64,000 nucleotides of DNA from Lepisosteus oculatus (taxonomy: Eukaryota; Chordata; Actinopteri; Semionotiformes; Lepisosteidae): NCBI RefSeq assembly GCF_040954835.1, contig NC_090712.1, forward strand, positions 8,441,284 to 8,505,283, in the 5' to 3' direction. Numbering within the stretch: position 1 is the first letter of the stretch; every line of letters starts with the position of its first letter. The notes beneath the pieces were generated by a model. It saw only the letters and a program-made list of their open reading frames with translations. It was not told the origin of the DNA and searched no databases. The translations under genes and the position numbers were made by a program. This document shows positions 1 through 12,600 of the stretch, one piece after another.

Positions 1-1267
1 TCTTAGTTCTTTGCTTTTTTAAGTAAGTGGATATAATGAAATTATATTAGTAACCCCAAAGGAACGTGACTACAGACAGCAACACACATGTTAAAAGCAC
101 ATTGTAATTGAATTGGAATTCTCCTTCTCCCATTATCTTATTAGCACAAAGCTTGAATTAAAATTGAATTTTTTGTTTAATCTTAAAGGATAAATAATAC
201 CTGTGTCAGCAGCTAAAGTGTGAACATTCCAGTGCAGGTGAAAGTGTCCAAAAAGAGTGATTAATGAGGATTGTTACACACTAATATTATCATGAGAACT
301 GTAACAGACAAAGACTGCACTCACTGCGGTTGTTAGCTGTTCTTTAACTGTGCTCCTTGTTCAAACAACTGGCAATAACAACACACAAATTTGTGTCACA
401 ACCACTGCATCTATTTTTGTTTCTTCATTTTGAAAAACGTACAATAAATACCTTTAGTCCTTCCAATAAACTAATTCCTAATCTTTAACTGCTAAATGGA
501 CACAGGTGCTGAAGATCCAGTATAATTAAGAATCATCTGGAACAGAGACTTGCATTCTCATGCAGCTTTCTATCACATTTTGTGGTGGCTGCTGCAGAGA
601 GCAAAAAGCTTTACTAAAACAAAGACCTAGTTTTAGTTTTTTAAGTGTCATCTTTTTCTACCTCCTGTTCCCATCACTGCTGCTGGGGGTCTGCGCTTTT
701 AAAATGTTTGAATGTCCGATCGTATTTTTTATAATAGAACTTATGCTGTGAATCATACGTTGTATATATAAGATCACTTGTGCCATCACGGCTTGATTTT
801 AAATTTAAGAAAATATTAACTTTTGAACCCATATTAATCTTATTGGGGCATTTTCTCTCTCCTGCAAACCCGCATTAGGACTACAAAGAGAAAGCTAAAT
901 ACGACGGTTAAAAACGTTTACATTTTTTAGTATCAGTTTTCCTCCCCAGGTCTTGGGTACTGCATGTAGAATAAAGGTCACAAAAATGAAGGAACCTTGC
1001 AGATGTAGCCAATAAAATACTTCATTATTCTACACCTAATATACGTTTAAAAGTATAAAAATATTCTGGTGTGCTTAGTCACTATAAAAAGCAAGCTTTT
1101 CTAAACAAAATCTGAAATGAGAAAAAATAAAGTAGGTGTTCTGTGTAATTACACACCTCAGGGGACACTGGCTTGCTTTGCAAGAAAGCAATTTGTGTAA
1201 TTATTTCTATGGAGATAGATGCTAAGAATGTGAAATCTGGTTAACTATGAAGTGAGGCCGTGCTTTT

Positions 1268-1562
1268 TTTCATTATCTACCCATTCATCATCTGGATCAT
1301 GACGGCGTGGAACCTAATCTGGAAGCAGATTGCACAAAACAGGAACACAGCCTGGACAGGATGGCAGGCCCTTGCACGAGGCAACACACGAAGTCTGGAG
1401 GATCATTTAGAGGCGCTCATTAAGCTAGCCAGCATGTCTGTGGAAGGTGAGAGAGGAAACCCATGTGAACATGAGGAGAACTATATAGTGTCCCAGTCTA
1501 CTGTTCAACGCAGGAGTTGTTGAGATGCAGAGCTAACCACCATACCATTGTGCTGCCATGTT
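1268..1562 (-). repeat. old copy of a fish interspersed repeat ('cacggtg..cagtg' family)
   Basis: Reads in reverse as the fish repeat that starts 'ggcagcacaatggtatggtgg' and ends in a 'ccattatct' tail. Recognisable landmarks are the 'cattatctacc' end, 'ggaacacagcctggacagg', 'ccagcatgtctgtgg', 'ggaaacccatgtgaacatga', 'gaggagaac' and 'ctaaccaccat'. It is near full length but heavily mutated. The 87-residue open frame here (1260-1523) is a by-product. Related copies lie near 3880, 10582, 23590, 29848, 50415 and 52785. Confidence 0.75.
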
Positions 1563-2779
1563 TCTTTCATTAAACCTTTTAATTATGCACTAACGGCAAC
1601 TGAAAACCTTTTTTTCTGTCGTTATCAAACGCACTACAATAAAATGCTTAAAACATGCGATTTGGTCCATACACAGCCCCGAGTGAGTTGCACAACACTG
1701 AATTCTTTAGTTTACGACATTAAAAGTAATAGAGTAAGCATGCGAGCTGTAAAGAGAATAGTGGTTAATTCTATACAGAAGAGAGAAAATGAAGAAAGGT
1801 TTGTGGATTAAAGCTCTATGGCTGAAATGTTGTGCAGATTTATCTTTCTATTCAGCTTTAAATTAATCTTTACTTATTCCACTGAAGAAGTACATACCCA
1901 TGATGAATATAGACCTGACTCTTGAGAGGTGCAATATCTACAGAATGCGTTAGCTCCTGTAATTAGACATGGCCTGCTTGCACGGTCTACCTCCTTTTTG
2001 ATTGATGCTGCTGCCGTTTCTTTAAAAAACTTTTTAGACTGTTCTAGGATTTGTAGACATCTGTTTCCATTGTTTTGAAATTTATTAGCCGTTATTGTCC
2101 TTTAACAGTACATCGGTGCTTTAATTGTAACAGGAGGCCTATAAAAACATCATGAGGTCATTTTTTCCCCCTCATTTCACCTTTTTATTCTGATCACCAG
2201 TGTGGAGATGCGCACAAATGGAAACTTTGAAATTTATTTTACAACAATATAAAATACACTGAAAAAAAACCTTCAATTTACAAAGGAAAATAAAGTAATA
2301 AGTGCAGATTAAGAAGTAGTCTGACAAAACATATTGATGGCAGTTTTTAAATGCAGCTCTACAATAGGCTACTTGTTCTCAATGTAACATTTCTAAGCCT
2401 GAAGACATATTTATAGCAGGCATAGGGCATAAACTCAATTCAGTCAGACAATATTTGTTTAATCCCACTCTATTTTGAAAAACCATCGACTGTATCAGTA
2501 CTACGTCTAGTCAGTTAATAGAATGTAGAGCTAAGAGCAGACAAACACCTTTTTTAATAAGAATGAATATATTCCATTTTACCTGCAGGCATTGAATTCT
2601 TATATACATTCCTAAATTAATTAATTAGCACACTTATCTACTTTAGGAGGGAAAGGGTGAGGGAGGGATGACACATTAAGAATGGCATAGAAAACTATTT
2701 TGTTTTTCTTTTGTCAGTTCTCCTTAACAGTGAGTAAAGATGATAGTATGTGCAGGCTGGGCTCTCTCTGCTTTTAAAG

Positions 2780-2960
2780 AAAAGGGACGTCTACAGCCCC
2801 CCAGGCACCTGCAGGCTTGCAGTGATGTCAGTGAGGGATGCACCTCTCCTCCAATCAGCACTCAGCACTACATACTACTGTAGCGTGTCAACAGATCAAT
2901 GAGGTGATGGGTCTGCAGTGAGTGGTCGCTGTGTGTGGAGATGTAAAGAAACCATCTGAG
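2780..2960 (+). repeat. possible body of a tRNA-derived SINE
   Basis: Shares short blocks with the SINE at 28388-28720, such as 'cacctgcaggcttgcagtg' against 'cacttgcaggctagcagtg', followed by a similar 'cagtgaggga' segment. The tRNA-like head is missing, so this would be a 5'-truncated copy. The match is patchy. Confidence 0.4.
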
Positions 2961-3223
2961 GTTCCAAAAGGGGTGGGCGCATAGCAAAAAAATAATTGGT
3001 GAATCTGTTTTTAACAAATGTCAATCCTGTTCTGGTGATGTTTTTGTTTTGCAATATTAATATCTTCAGCTGACTCTCATGTAAAAACAATCTTTAAAAT
3101 TATTTTTAAATTTAAAAAAAATTGAGCAAAATGAATCTTTACCATTTCCATCTACAAATATTTTGCCCTATTATCACATCCTAATTATGTACAAAACAGG
3201 TTTAAGGACCCACAAGTCACCAT

Positions 3224-3229
3224 TTTACT
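3224..3229 (-). terminator. possible APLF polyadenylation signal (variant AGTAAA)
   Basis: The minus strand reads AGTAAA about 255 nt after the APLF stop. A perfect AATAAA exists only at 2233-2238, about 1.25 kb after the stop. Either may be used, and the sequence alone does not decide. Confidence 0.3.
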
Positions 3230-3482
3230 TTAAGCCAGATTGTAAATTTGTATATGATTGACTAGATTAGAAAACAAAGCATACAGCTGCCCTTCTGCTA
3301 ATAACTGCACAGTTTAAAGAACTGCTTTCTGGTACATGAAATTGTAAAAAGGTAGAGCAGTATTATAAGATCCACAAAACATATTATTACAAAAGATATA
3401 TACAGATATATCAATTCATATTTTGTCCAGTGGTTTTTAAAGTTAAACATACAAAAACATAAAAAGCAGTAGTTTTTCAGAT

Positions 3483-3694
3483 TCATTTTTTTCTCCCCAT
3501 AAACTCCTTAGCTTCTTTGCTTAAAGTGTTTAGATCCTCTGCAACACTGTCATCAGAGTCTGGTACATAGTCAGAATCCTCATCACTGTGGTCAGAGTCC
3601 TCCAGCTCCTCATCGTCGATGAAGCTGTCATTCAGGTCATAGTCATTGGGCTCCCCATCATCATCATCTCCTGCCAAAGCACTCTTCTTACCTG
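3483..3694 (-). CDS. APLF: APLF last coding exon (acidic histone-chaperone tail)
   Basis: Codes for GKKSALAGDDDDGEPNDYDLNDSFIDDEELEDSDH... to FMGRKK and a TGA stop at 3483-3485. The aspartate/glutamate-rich stretch with YDLNDSF is the NAP1-like acidic domain through which APLF binds core histones. The acceptor is a tandem CAGCAG: splicing after the first CAG starts the exon at 3694 and after the second at 3691, adding or dropping one alanine. Both keep the frame. Confidence 0.94.
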
Positions 3695-6600
3695 CTGGAA
3701 AAGACAAGTTTCCCCACACCTTAAAATCAATACCTTTAGTAATTGCTTATATCACTCACTTATGTCTTTTTAAGGCTTCCACCATGATAATCCCACAGAA
3801 CGCTCCTCCTAACCAACAAGACCTACCTTAATAGTCCACCTATTTATAATCCGTAAAACAAACTACTTGTATTTGGACGTTTTCTGACGGGAGAACATGC
3901 AAACTCCACACAGTACCTCGCCCAAGCTGTAATCAAACGCTGGACCTTGGTGGTGTGAGAGAGCAGCCAACCACTAAACACCTAAAAAGTATCACACTGT
4001 ATTTCAGTGTTTCTCAACCTTTTTTTGTACCAGGTATCATCTCCTTAAAGTCCTTCACTGCTGAAAAGTGGTCCACAGCAAGAATACAATTATACTGTAT
4101 TGTCACTTCTACAATGAACTTGTATACTTTCATTACAGCAGGGACCAGTCAGAACTGCTCCATGGACCAGTGCAGGTCTGTGGACCAGCAGTTGAAAATG
4201 TGGGCTTTGTCACACCGGTCAGTGCTACTATTGAAAAAGCAAAAGTGCTTAAACTATGGGCTGTTATTGTACATCTGTAGCAAACAAAGGGTAAACCAAA
4301 TTGTCACTAACAAAATGCTAAAATTATATAGTGGAATTTTGTTCAACTTAACAACTTAAAAAAATAAGTATTTATGTCATTCATCCCCTGTGTGAGAGCC
4401 TAAGCACTAGAATTTGCCACAGTAAGTACTTTTCATTAGGCTGTTGGAAAAGGTGAAAATACGTTTTTCCATTGATTTAAGACTCCTGTCAAAGCTAATA
4501 TATACACATGCATGCTATGCAGGTAAGACGCTAAAAGCTGCTGAAATGCTGTATTTAAACATTTTCATCTTATTTCACACTGTCAGAGTCATGTTTAAAA
4601 TGGTTTTATATCAATCACTCTGTATTCTGCAGAGAAGAGGCAACATAGCTATCAGCAGATCTTTTTTCTTGTCTCCCTGGATTCCCTGAAGTGGGCTCCA
4701 TCCTTTAATATGAGAAGTCTACTTATTCCTCATAAGGGTCTTGTTACACAAGAGCCTATCCCAAATGTATAGGACATATGAAGTGGCCTAAGTGCACAAA
4801 ATTAAATTTCCTATGCTACTGCACTTAAAATCATCATCCTCTTCAAGGGGAAAGAAAAACTCAGTGAGTTTCACTTTCAGTGTACTGAATGTGTGTATGG
4901 AGGCTCAATTTTGTTTTCTTGGAGAAAGGGGGGGGGGATCACATGTTTCTCACTTTACAGTAGACAGCACACACCCGTGCAATACGCCTCAAGCTCAGAA
5001 ACTTAGCAGAGATTTAGGATCACTCTAAACCCTGCTCCCCCGAGATCCGAGAACTCCAATACTGCACCAGCAATTGCTTTGTCACAGAGGAGTGTACTGT
5101 ATGCATGATGCCTCTGTATTGTTTCCCTGAATGTATTCTTCATCCTGTAAGCTGTTTTGTTTTATCGAACAAGAACAGACCTCGACATACAGTATGTAAA
5201 CAATAGACTTTCAATACTATCCATAAATGCCTGGCTCGCTTGGCTTCAGTTAATGCTATAGATTACACTAAAAACTGTATTGTTAGCACCAACCAATGTT
5301 TTTACCTACACTTTTAATAATGTTAATGAGATAAATTTAGAGGTAATCATGCATTTTCATTATGCTTATCCATTGTAAAGAGTCAGAAATTACCTATTGG
5401 CATATGAACATCAGCATGCAACAATCCTCATTTCTGGCAGGGTTTTTGTTCAATTCAGTTTTAATTAGCATTTTTAAATTAAAGTTCATTTTCATCCATG
5501 TAAACCTCTATTCATTCGTCCACATAATTTTTTGAACAAACACAAACACATTTAAGCTGTTGGCTGCGTTTCTTTAATGAGATTCTGGAAACATGGTGCT
5601 CGTTGTCTCGGTGAAAGTCTCTTTGCTCTGCAGGCAGAAACAATTTCCTGAATTTTACAGAGTGTGTTAAGTACATGGCACTAATGAGTGGAAAGGGAGT
5701 ATTTGACACATTATGCATGGAAATAATAATGGAGTAACTAATGAAACTCCAGTAATGGAGTTGAATAAAAATGATGTTGTCTGGTATGAATATTTTTTAA
5801 TACTATGATTTCTTAAAACTTTTGTTACCTAAAAAGATGCCATATGAATTTTTGTAACCTAAAACACATGGAACACCATTTTGCAACAAATAAATGTAAG
5901 AATTGTGCATTATTAATTTCTATATTAATAAACACAACAGGCTTGGTTTCAAGCATAATTTCGTAATATAAAAATGGAGAAGTACAAGCAAAGCTTTGTA
6001 ATCATTTTTGTTAACCGCTAAGGAATACAATGAAAAACTCAGAATAATAATCCAATTATCACCAAAAGACTTTTTTTTGTTAGTGGTTTTGTGTCATAGA
6101 GCATCTTTAATAAAGTTTCATTAACCAGGCTGGATTTTGTTAGAAAAGGGTCACTCTCTGAGAATTGGTTTTTATGATTCAAAATGCTGACGGCTGGTCA
6201 AGATGGTAATAATAATTGCATCATGTTTCACATGCTGCTTTGTCTCAGGAACTGATGATTTATTGAGTCTTTAACCTTTCACCACTTGAGTGTGCGCAGA
6301 ATGAACACTTCCTCATCTGTGAATATCTTGTAATGAATTGGATTCACTTCAGGAAAATTTAGCTGATTTTACAATTTGTAGCAATTAAAATACTTTTGCA
6401 CTGGTTGAGGTGAATCTTTCGAGGTTATGCTTTGATGCTTGGTAATTTTAAATTTATTAAGACCTTTAATTTATAAATAAAAAAAGATTTTGTGACCCCC
6501 TCACACTACAAAGCTATAAGGTTTTCATCATGTTTACTACAAAAATATAAAGATCTACATATTCAACTGCAGTCCACGTGTAAATGAACTTTAACTGGTG

Positions 6601-9600
6601 TTCAAAAAGGAATAATTTTATTTCACTATCTTAATAGCAGAAGCCTGGTCTTTTATCAATGATTGTTTTCTTCCAGTCTTCAGTATTTCCCAATATCATA
6701 TCAAAGATCTCTGTTGCCAATTCACACACCACCTCCAAAGTGGAAAGGGATAAGTCTTTTATCTTCAGTGGAAGCCTACAGATAAACATAGTGAAATGCA
6801 GGAAAATGAAAAAGATTCATGCTTCTGTTTACTGAAGATGAATCCTAAGTTCTTACAGAAGCTATATGGGTGATAAGGCACAGCTGAAATAAACTGTAAT
6901 CCAAGCTCTTTCATCTTTCATTAGTCAGAAGATCTATAACTACAGCTAACATTTAGCCATTTCTGAAGAATTACAAAATAATGTTGTTTTCCATGTTAAG
7001 AAAAGAAAAAACAAATTCTTCTTTAGGAGCTCTGTTTACTGATGGATGAATATATGTTACTTATTGCTTCCTTTGAATTTTACTTATACTGTACATTTGC
7101 TTTAAAAATGTACCTCAAAATACTGATGTGATACTGAAGTTTGTAGATTTTCCTAAGTTTAATAAATCATTTAATAAATGTTTTCATATACTCCTGTTAG
7201 GAAATGTGGATATGTATACACTATACAGAAATCCTTCTCTCAAGTTTTTAATTATACTGAAACCTGTTTGTTAAATGCCCATAATGGACATTATAAAGAA
7301 AAATATGAATACAGTATATAGATACTGTTAGAAAAAATAAAAACATGCCTTTCACTTTCAGATTCATTTCATATTTTAGAAAAAGAAAAAAATATGTACT
7401 GCAAAAACCAGGTTATGATAAAAATGACATCCTTTCATCCTAACTTCAAAATTTGATATTTTTACACAAATTTACATGGCATAGTTGAAAATCAAATAAT
7501 CTAAAATAATTTGCACTTGTCACACACAGAGTGCACACACTTCTGTCCAGGCTGTCTGTCATTCTGCCTCATTGTCTTTTGGGTCCAACAATGAAGATGT
7601 AAAAAGTGAATATACTGTGACAGAAGACTAAACATCCCTATGGTGGAAGTTACATATAAAATTCACAATATTACAAGTGAAATGTACTAGTGTGTTATTT
7701 TCAATAAGAGTGAAGATTTTTAGATTTACTGCACAGTCTGAATCCTAGTGGTCCAGAAATGAAAATAATTCAGTGGCCTCTAAACCACTAATATATGTAC
7801 TATGAGAAATTCATATTCATATGTACTTTAAATTAGTACAGACAATACACTGTATTTCTGAAAATATACATCAAAAATAAAACAATAGAGTGAATACAGT
7901 ATGCTGTATCTAGCAATTAAATTCAACAATTGTTTTTTGAGAGAAGAAAACTGATTTTGAGAGAAAAATGAAGCCATACCTTTTTGGATGCATTTCCTTT
8001 TTGGTCTCCTGTTTTCAGTTTCTATTACCAGGAAGAAAAATGATGAATATGGATGTAAATAATAAAGCCAAACGGCACTTTTTTTTGAAGCATTACTATT
8101 TATAAACCAAACAGTCCTTCCCTACTTAAGTTCTAATGTTTTCATTTAGGAATGTAGCACATTAACAGAAAGCAAATAATAAAAATGTTTCTCATACAAA
8201 ATGAAATACAAATGAGAACACGGGGCTATGATGGAAAATAGATTACTTAGACATTAGAATGCCTGATACGTTTGACACAACCTTTTCATTTGCTGCTGAA
8301 ATGAATAATTATTTGTACTTACCTGAAGCCTTAGTGTGTCTGTATTCTTTCCTGTGTTGTGGGTTTTTCCTGAAAATATTTGAAACCTAATGTAAACTGC
8401 ATGCTTAAAAATCAGCAATGTCAATAACAGAACTATAAAGATTAAATTTTAAAAGTTATTCTATGAGTCATGTCTTTCAGTAAAATTAAATTCAAACCAC
8501 TGATAGACTTAAGTCATATCTAAAGGCAGCCTCCTGTGATGTGGACACAATTATTTGCGTTCTTATTATTTAAAATGTCCAGTCTTATTTTTAATTTAGC
8601 TTTTTGTCATTGTTGCCATCTCCCCTCTATTTTGTAGGCTGTCATTTTAAACATCTTTTAGTTTCTTTTGTGTTTTAGTTTGTCCTATACTCTATTTGCT
8701 GTCCGTTTGCCAAAACAATCTCATTATAAGTGCAATTTCAAATCCCATGAATATAACCTGGAGGGTTTGTAAATACTTCCAGGACACTACAAATGAAGTT
8801 TAAAAGGCAGACACATAAAACAGTTTGTATGACAGGTGCAGCACAAAACACAGACAAATAGTTTTTGTACTATCCACCTCGACAGCATTCAGCCTTCACC
8901 AATGCTGCCACACAAAGCTTCCAAACTCAAGCACTAAAACTGAGTTATTTGCTTGCCATTACTGATTAATTGAAATACGATTTTTTTATGTCCTTTAACT
9001 GGAATTTATTTTTCAACTGAAAACTTCATTCTACCAGGCAGCATCCAAACAATTTCAAATGACTACCACGACATGAATACAAATTAAACTAAGGGGTTTG
9101 AAGAGCCTAGCAAAAAGCACTGCATGCATGGTAACACCGTGCTTTTGTGTAGCATTTGCACACCTGATGCTCAGACACACACAGATGACAGTTGTGAAGA
9201 GAATATATCAAGCTGACACAAGCCAGCTTCCCAATATGTTTAATTTACCTAAATGTTTAACTTGCATATCAAAGAACTGCACGCTGTTCATCTATTACTG
9301 CTTCCAGAATTTCCACTGCAAAGGATTTAAAGGAGAACTATTTAAAGTTATTTAATTTAACATTCACACCCATACTAAAAATGGCTGCTGCTGATTGTGA
9401 TTCCACTAAGCAAGTGACCCTTGGTACCTCTATACTCCAGTGAAGTACTTCTGGGGGCCACATAAGAAATAAACTGTAAGGAACAAACTGTACATCAAAT
9501 ACTGATAGCAGTGCTGCTGTGATACCGGCTTGTACCCACTGCAATCTCTCAGCTTTATAATGTCCATTCAGAAGGTACCTGACATCAATCAGAGAATTCC

Positions 9601-12600
9601 TTAAGATTGCATGTTTTATCACACAAAGGAAAGAAGGTACAAGCATTAAAAGGCGTATATATAGACCGTAATTTTTTTTGCAGAATTCACTTCCTATAAA
9701 ATCCAAAACTTTAAAGCAATTCCCTTGTACTTTAGATCGTACCTAATATGTTTGCTTCTCCTAACAAACCTGACTTTCACAAAACAGAAAAAAAACACTC
9801 ACTGAGATCAAAGCACAAATTCAAGGAGGTACAGGGCAGTGGCAGCTGGATCACGGCCAGCATGTCCATTCGAGCTCTTCAAGGAAATGTATGAAAAGCT
9901 CTTCATGAAAAAGTACGAATGCTCATCTTAAAGAGATAACGAGCAGGTGGCTCTGTGCGATATTAAAATAAAGGAATATTTGTGCTCATCACAAAGAGAG
10001 GTGTATTCACTGGTGCATTAAAGCCCCGGGGTGCACAGTTTACTTTAATACACATGGTAATAGCAGAGGAACAGGACTGGCAAAATATGACTTCCTTCTT
10101 TGACTCGGACCTTTTGTGCAGAAAGAAAAACTGAACGGAACCTGTGAACATTTAATTAAGGAAAAATAGGCTTTTAAGAATTGGATGTGAATTTTAAGTA
10201 TACACCAGGCAAGAGGTTTTTAATATTAAGGTACTAGTCCTGATATGATGACAAATTATTGTGCAGAGATCTTGCTCTAGTGCTTCATATCCCTTAATTT
10301 AAACATCTTTAAAAATAGAAACAAACCCAGCCATCACTTCCTTTAAGCAATTTAAAGACAAATAATTCAACCAAATAAAAGATAAAAACTGTAAAGTTAC
10401 TTATGTAAGGATTTTAAATGAATCATGAAATCAGCTATGTGCAAAAGTGTTAATAGTTTTTTTTTCTGTAAGAAACTGTTTAATTACTGCAGATGCATTA
10501 TTTTTTAACCATAATATTTTCTTAACATACATTTCTGTGATTAGCCTCAGATTACAAGAATTAAATCACATGAACATTATTATGGGCATCACGGTGACAC
10601 AGTGTTTAGCATTGCCGCCTCACAGTGCTGGGGCCCTGGGTTTTTGCTGTGTGTTCTAGTTTTCTCCCACAGGTCGAGATAGGAGACATACTGGTAAGTT
10701 AACTGGCTACTGGGAAGATTGGCCCTGGTGTGAATGTGTGCAGGTCTATGTGAGCACTGGATAGGCTTTGGCTCCCCCGTGACCCTATATTGAATAAAGA
10801 GGTTAGATGATGGGTGGATAGATTAATTATTATCAATATTTCTGAACACACCATAGTTCTCATCTACATTGTCTCCGCAATCTGCTTCTGCCTGTCTTCA
10901 GTAAAGACATTCTCTACATTTTAAACCCTGATGGTTCGCTATAGAATTATGACAGAACCTCTGCAGAAAGAGCTATAAACAATGACACAATGCAAGGGCA
11001 CGATGACTCACGAGGTCACGGAGGAAGGAGAACACTTTTTTTTCAGTAACCCCTTGTCACTGTAAACAGTCATTTATTGATCGCCTTGAGTTTCTGCACT
11101 TTTAATAAACCTCGATTGAGGCCGCAGTTAGAGGAAGACTTCGAAAGCATTTTACCTTTTTTAAAAATGACAAAATCATCTTTCTTGCACTTCTGCTGAC
11201 TGACAATAGCCTTTTACGATTTCAAATACAATGAGGTAAAATCACTTCTCTCAATCAATTATCTTGAAATTTGCCGGCAGAAATTAGACACCATCAGAAA
11301 AGTGGAAGGTCAAGAAAAATGACACAATGGCATAAAAAATAACAGGTCACTTTACTTTACGACTGAAAAGTAAAGGAATAACTAGTACTGCATAAAGCTA
11401 TTAATTAACAATAAAAATATAATTACTGTCAGTAGCTAAGAGCTTTTATTTTTTTAGAGAGATTCAGAGGTTATTTGAGACCTGTTACAAAAAGGATTTT
11501 GTTATTATTTTTCAGTGAACACTTTAGACAAAAAAAGTTCTGCAAATTCAGGAACATTCAGTCCCCAGCAGAGAATGGACCATGTAACAATTCCCCCAAA
11601 AGTAGCACAGATTTAGTAAAGTGTTTTTAATGAACTTTTGCAATTTAAACATACACAGGAGATTTTAGAACATACATAGGAAATTCTATTCTTTGATCTG
11701 TTACACACATTTTCTCTTTCAAATGTTCACAAAAGCACCTTTACAATACATAATTTCACCTTCTCTCTCTTTAATGTACCATCATGTTCTCAGAACTTTA
11801 CATTTGATCTTGTCTCTATGCGTAACACACAAATTAGAAAATGTTTGTCTCATTTCCACTGCACAAACCAAGTACAAAGTAAACATAGATGAAATGTAAG
11901 GATTTCCATACAAAGCTTATTATCAGTACACATACAGATCTGAGATGCTTTATGCTTACTGCTTAAAGCAGTTACAGGGTATCTGTACTATCTATCTCTA
12001 CTCAATCGCGTAATAAACAAAGCAAGAACAATTCTGGAAATTAGCAAACTGAAAAATGAATTGCTGATCTGTTGCACTCCATATTAAGAGGTACAATGTG
12101 TTAGGTACTACCTTTAAACCTTAACACATGTAGTATTACAAGGCACACACAATGCTCAAAGTTAACATGGCATTGCCATCTTTTGTTTATTCTCCTCTGA
12201 ATTCACTTTCTTTCTAGTAGGTGTGTAAGTTTCATTAAGGAATCGTGCTACACTATGGTGCAGCTAGAAAGTCCATAGATAACGCAAATATATACTATAA
12301 TGCTTCTCAGAAGACAGATCAAAGGTCTATGGTTGACTGTTATTAAGAAAATGCCCCAGAAGTTAGAAATATTATCAAGTTCATATCCTTCTGATTTCAA
12401 ACACTGAACATCCTCTTTTCTGATCTGCACTGTCCATACTCTTTTAAATGAACAAACACAAATGTGAGCTTTCCTTTGCATTTGCTCACTTGTGCACAGA
12501 CCTTACAAAATTGTGCATTAAGCATGCAAAAGTAGCACTGTGTGAACTTAAAGATGGTTAATATGTGCCTGAACTTTCTGAAGTGGAAATCTGAAAAGCG

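Larger units (their letters stand above)
1..3482. other. APLF 3' UTR and downstream flank
   Basis: No coding exon was recognised. The APLF 3' UTR must occupy part of 2200-3482. No canonical AATAAA lies close after the stop on the minus strand; a variant AGTAAA occurs at 3224-3229 and AATAAA at 2233-2238, so the cleavage site is undecided. The region also holds an old fish repeat (1268-1562) and a possible SINE tail (2780-2960). The rest is AT-rich unique-looking sequence. Confidence 0.6.

Noticed and set aside
1260-1523. 87-codon open frame on the plus strand
   Set aside because: Lies entirely in a decayed fish interspersed repeat.
7980-8008. 29-nt exon look-alike on the minus strand (AG ... 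GTATGG) in APLF intron 9
   Set aside because: It enters in the right phase after exon 9 but leaves in phase 0, which throws the last APLF exon out of frame; its pyrimidine tract is also poor. Direct joining of exon 9 to the last exon works and matches family length.
9338-9706. 122-codon open frame on the minus strand in APLF intron 8
   Set aside because: No recognisable domain, no splice context and no family similarity that I can name; chance or an unknown old repeat.
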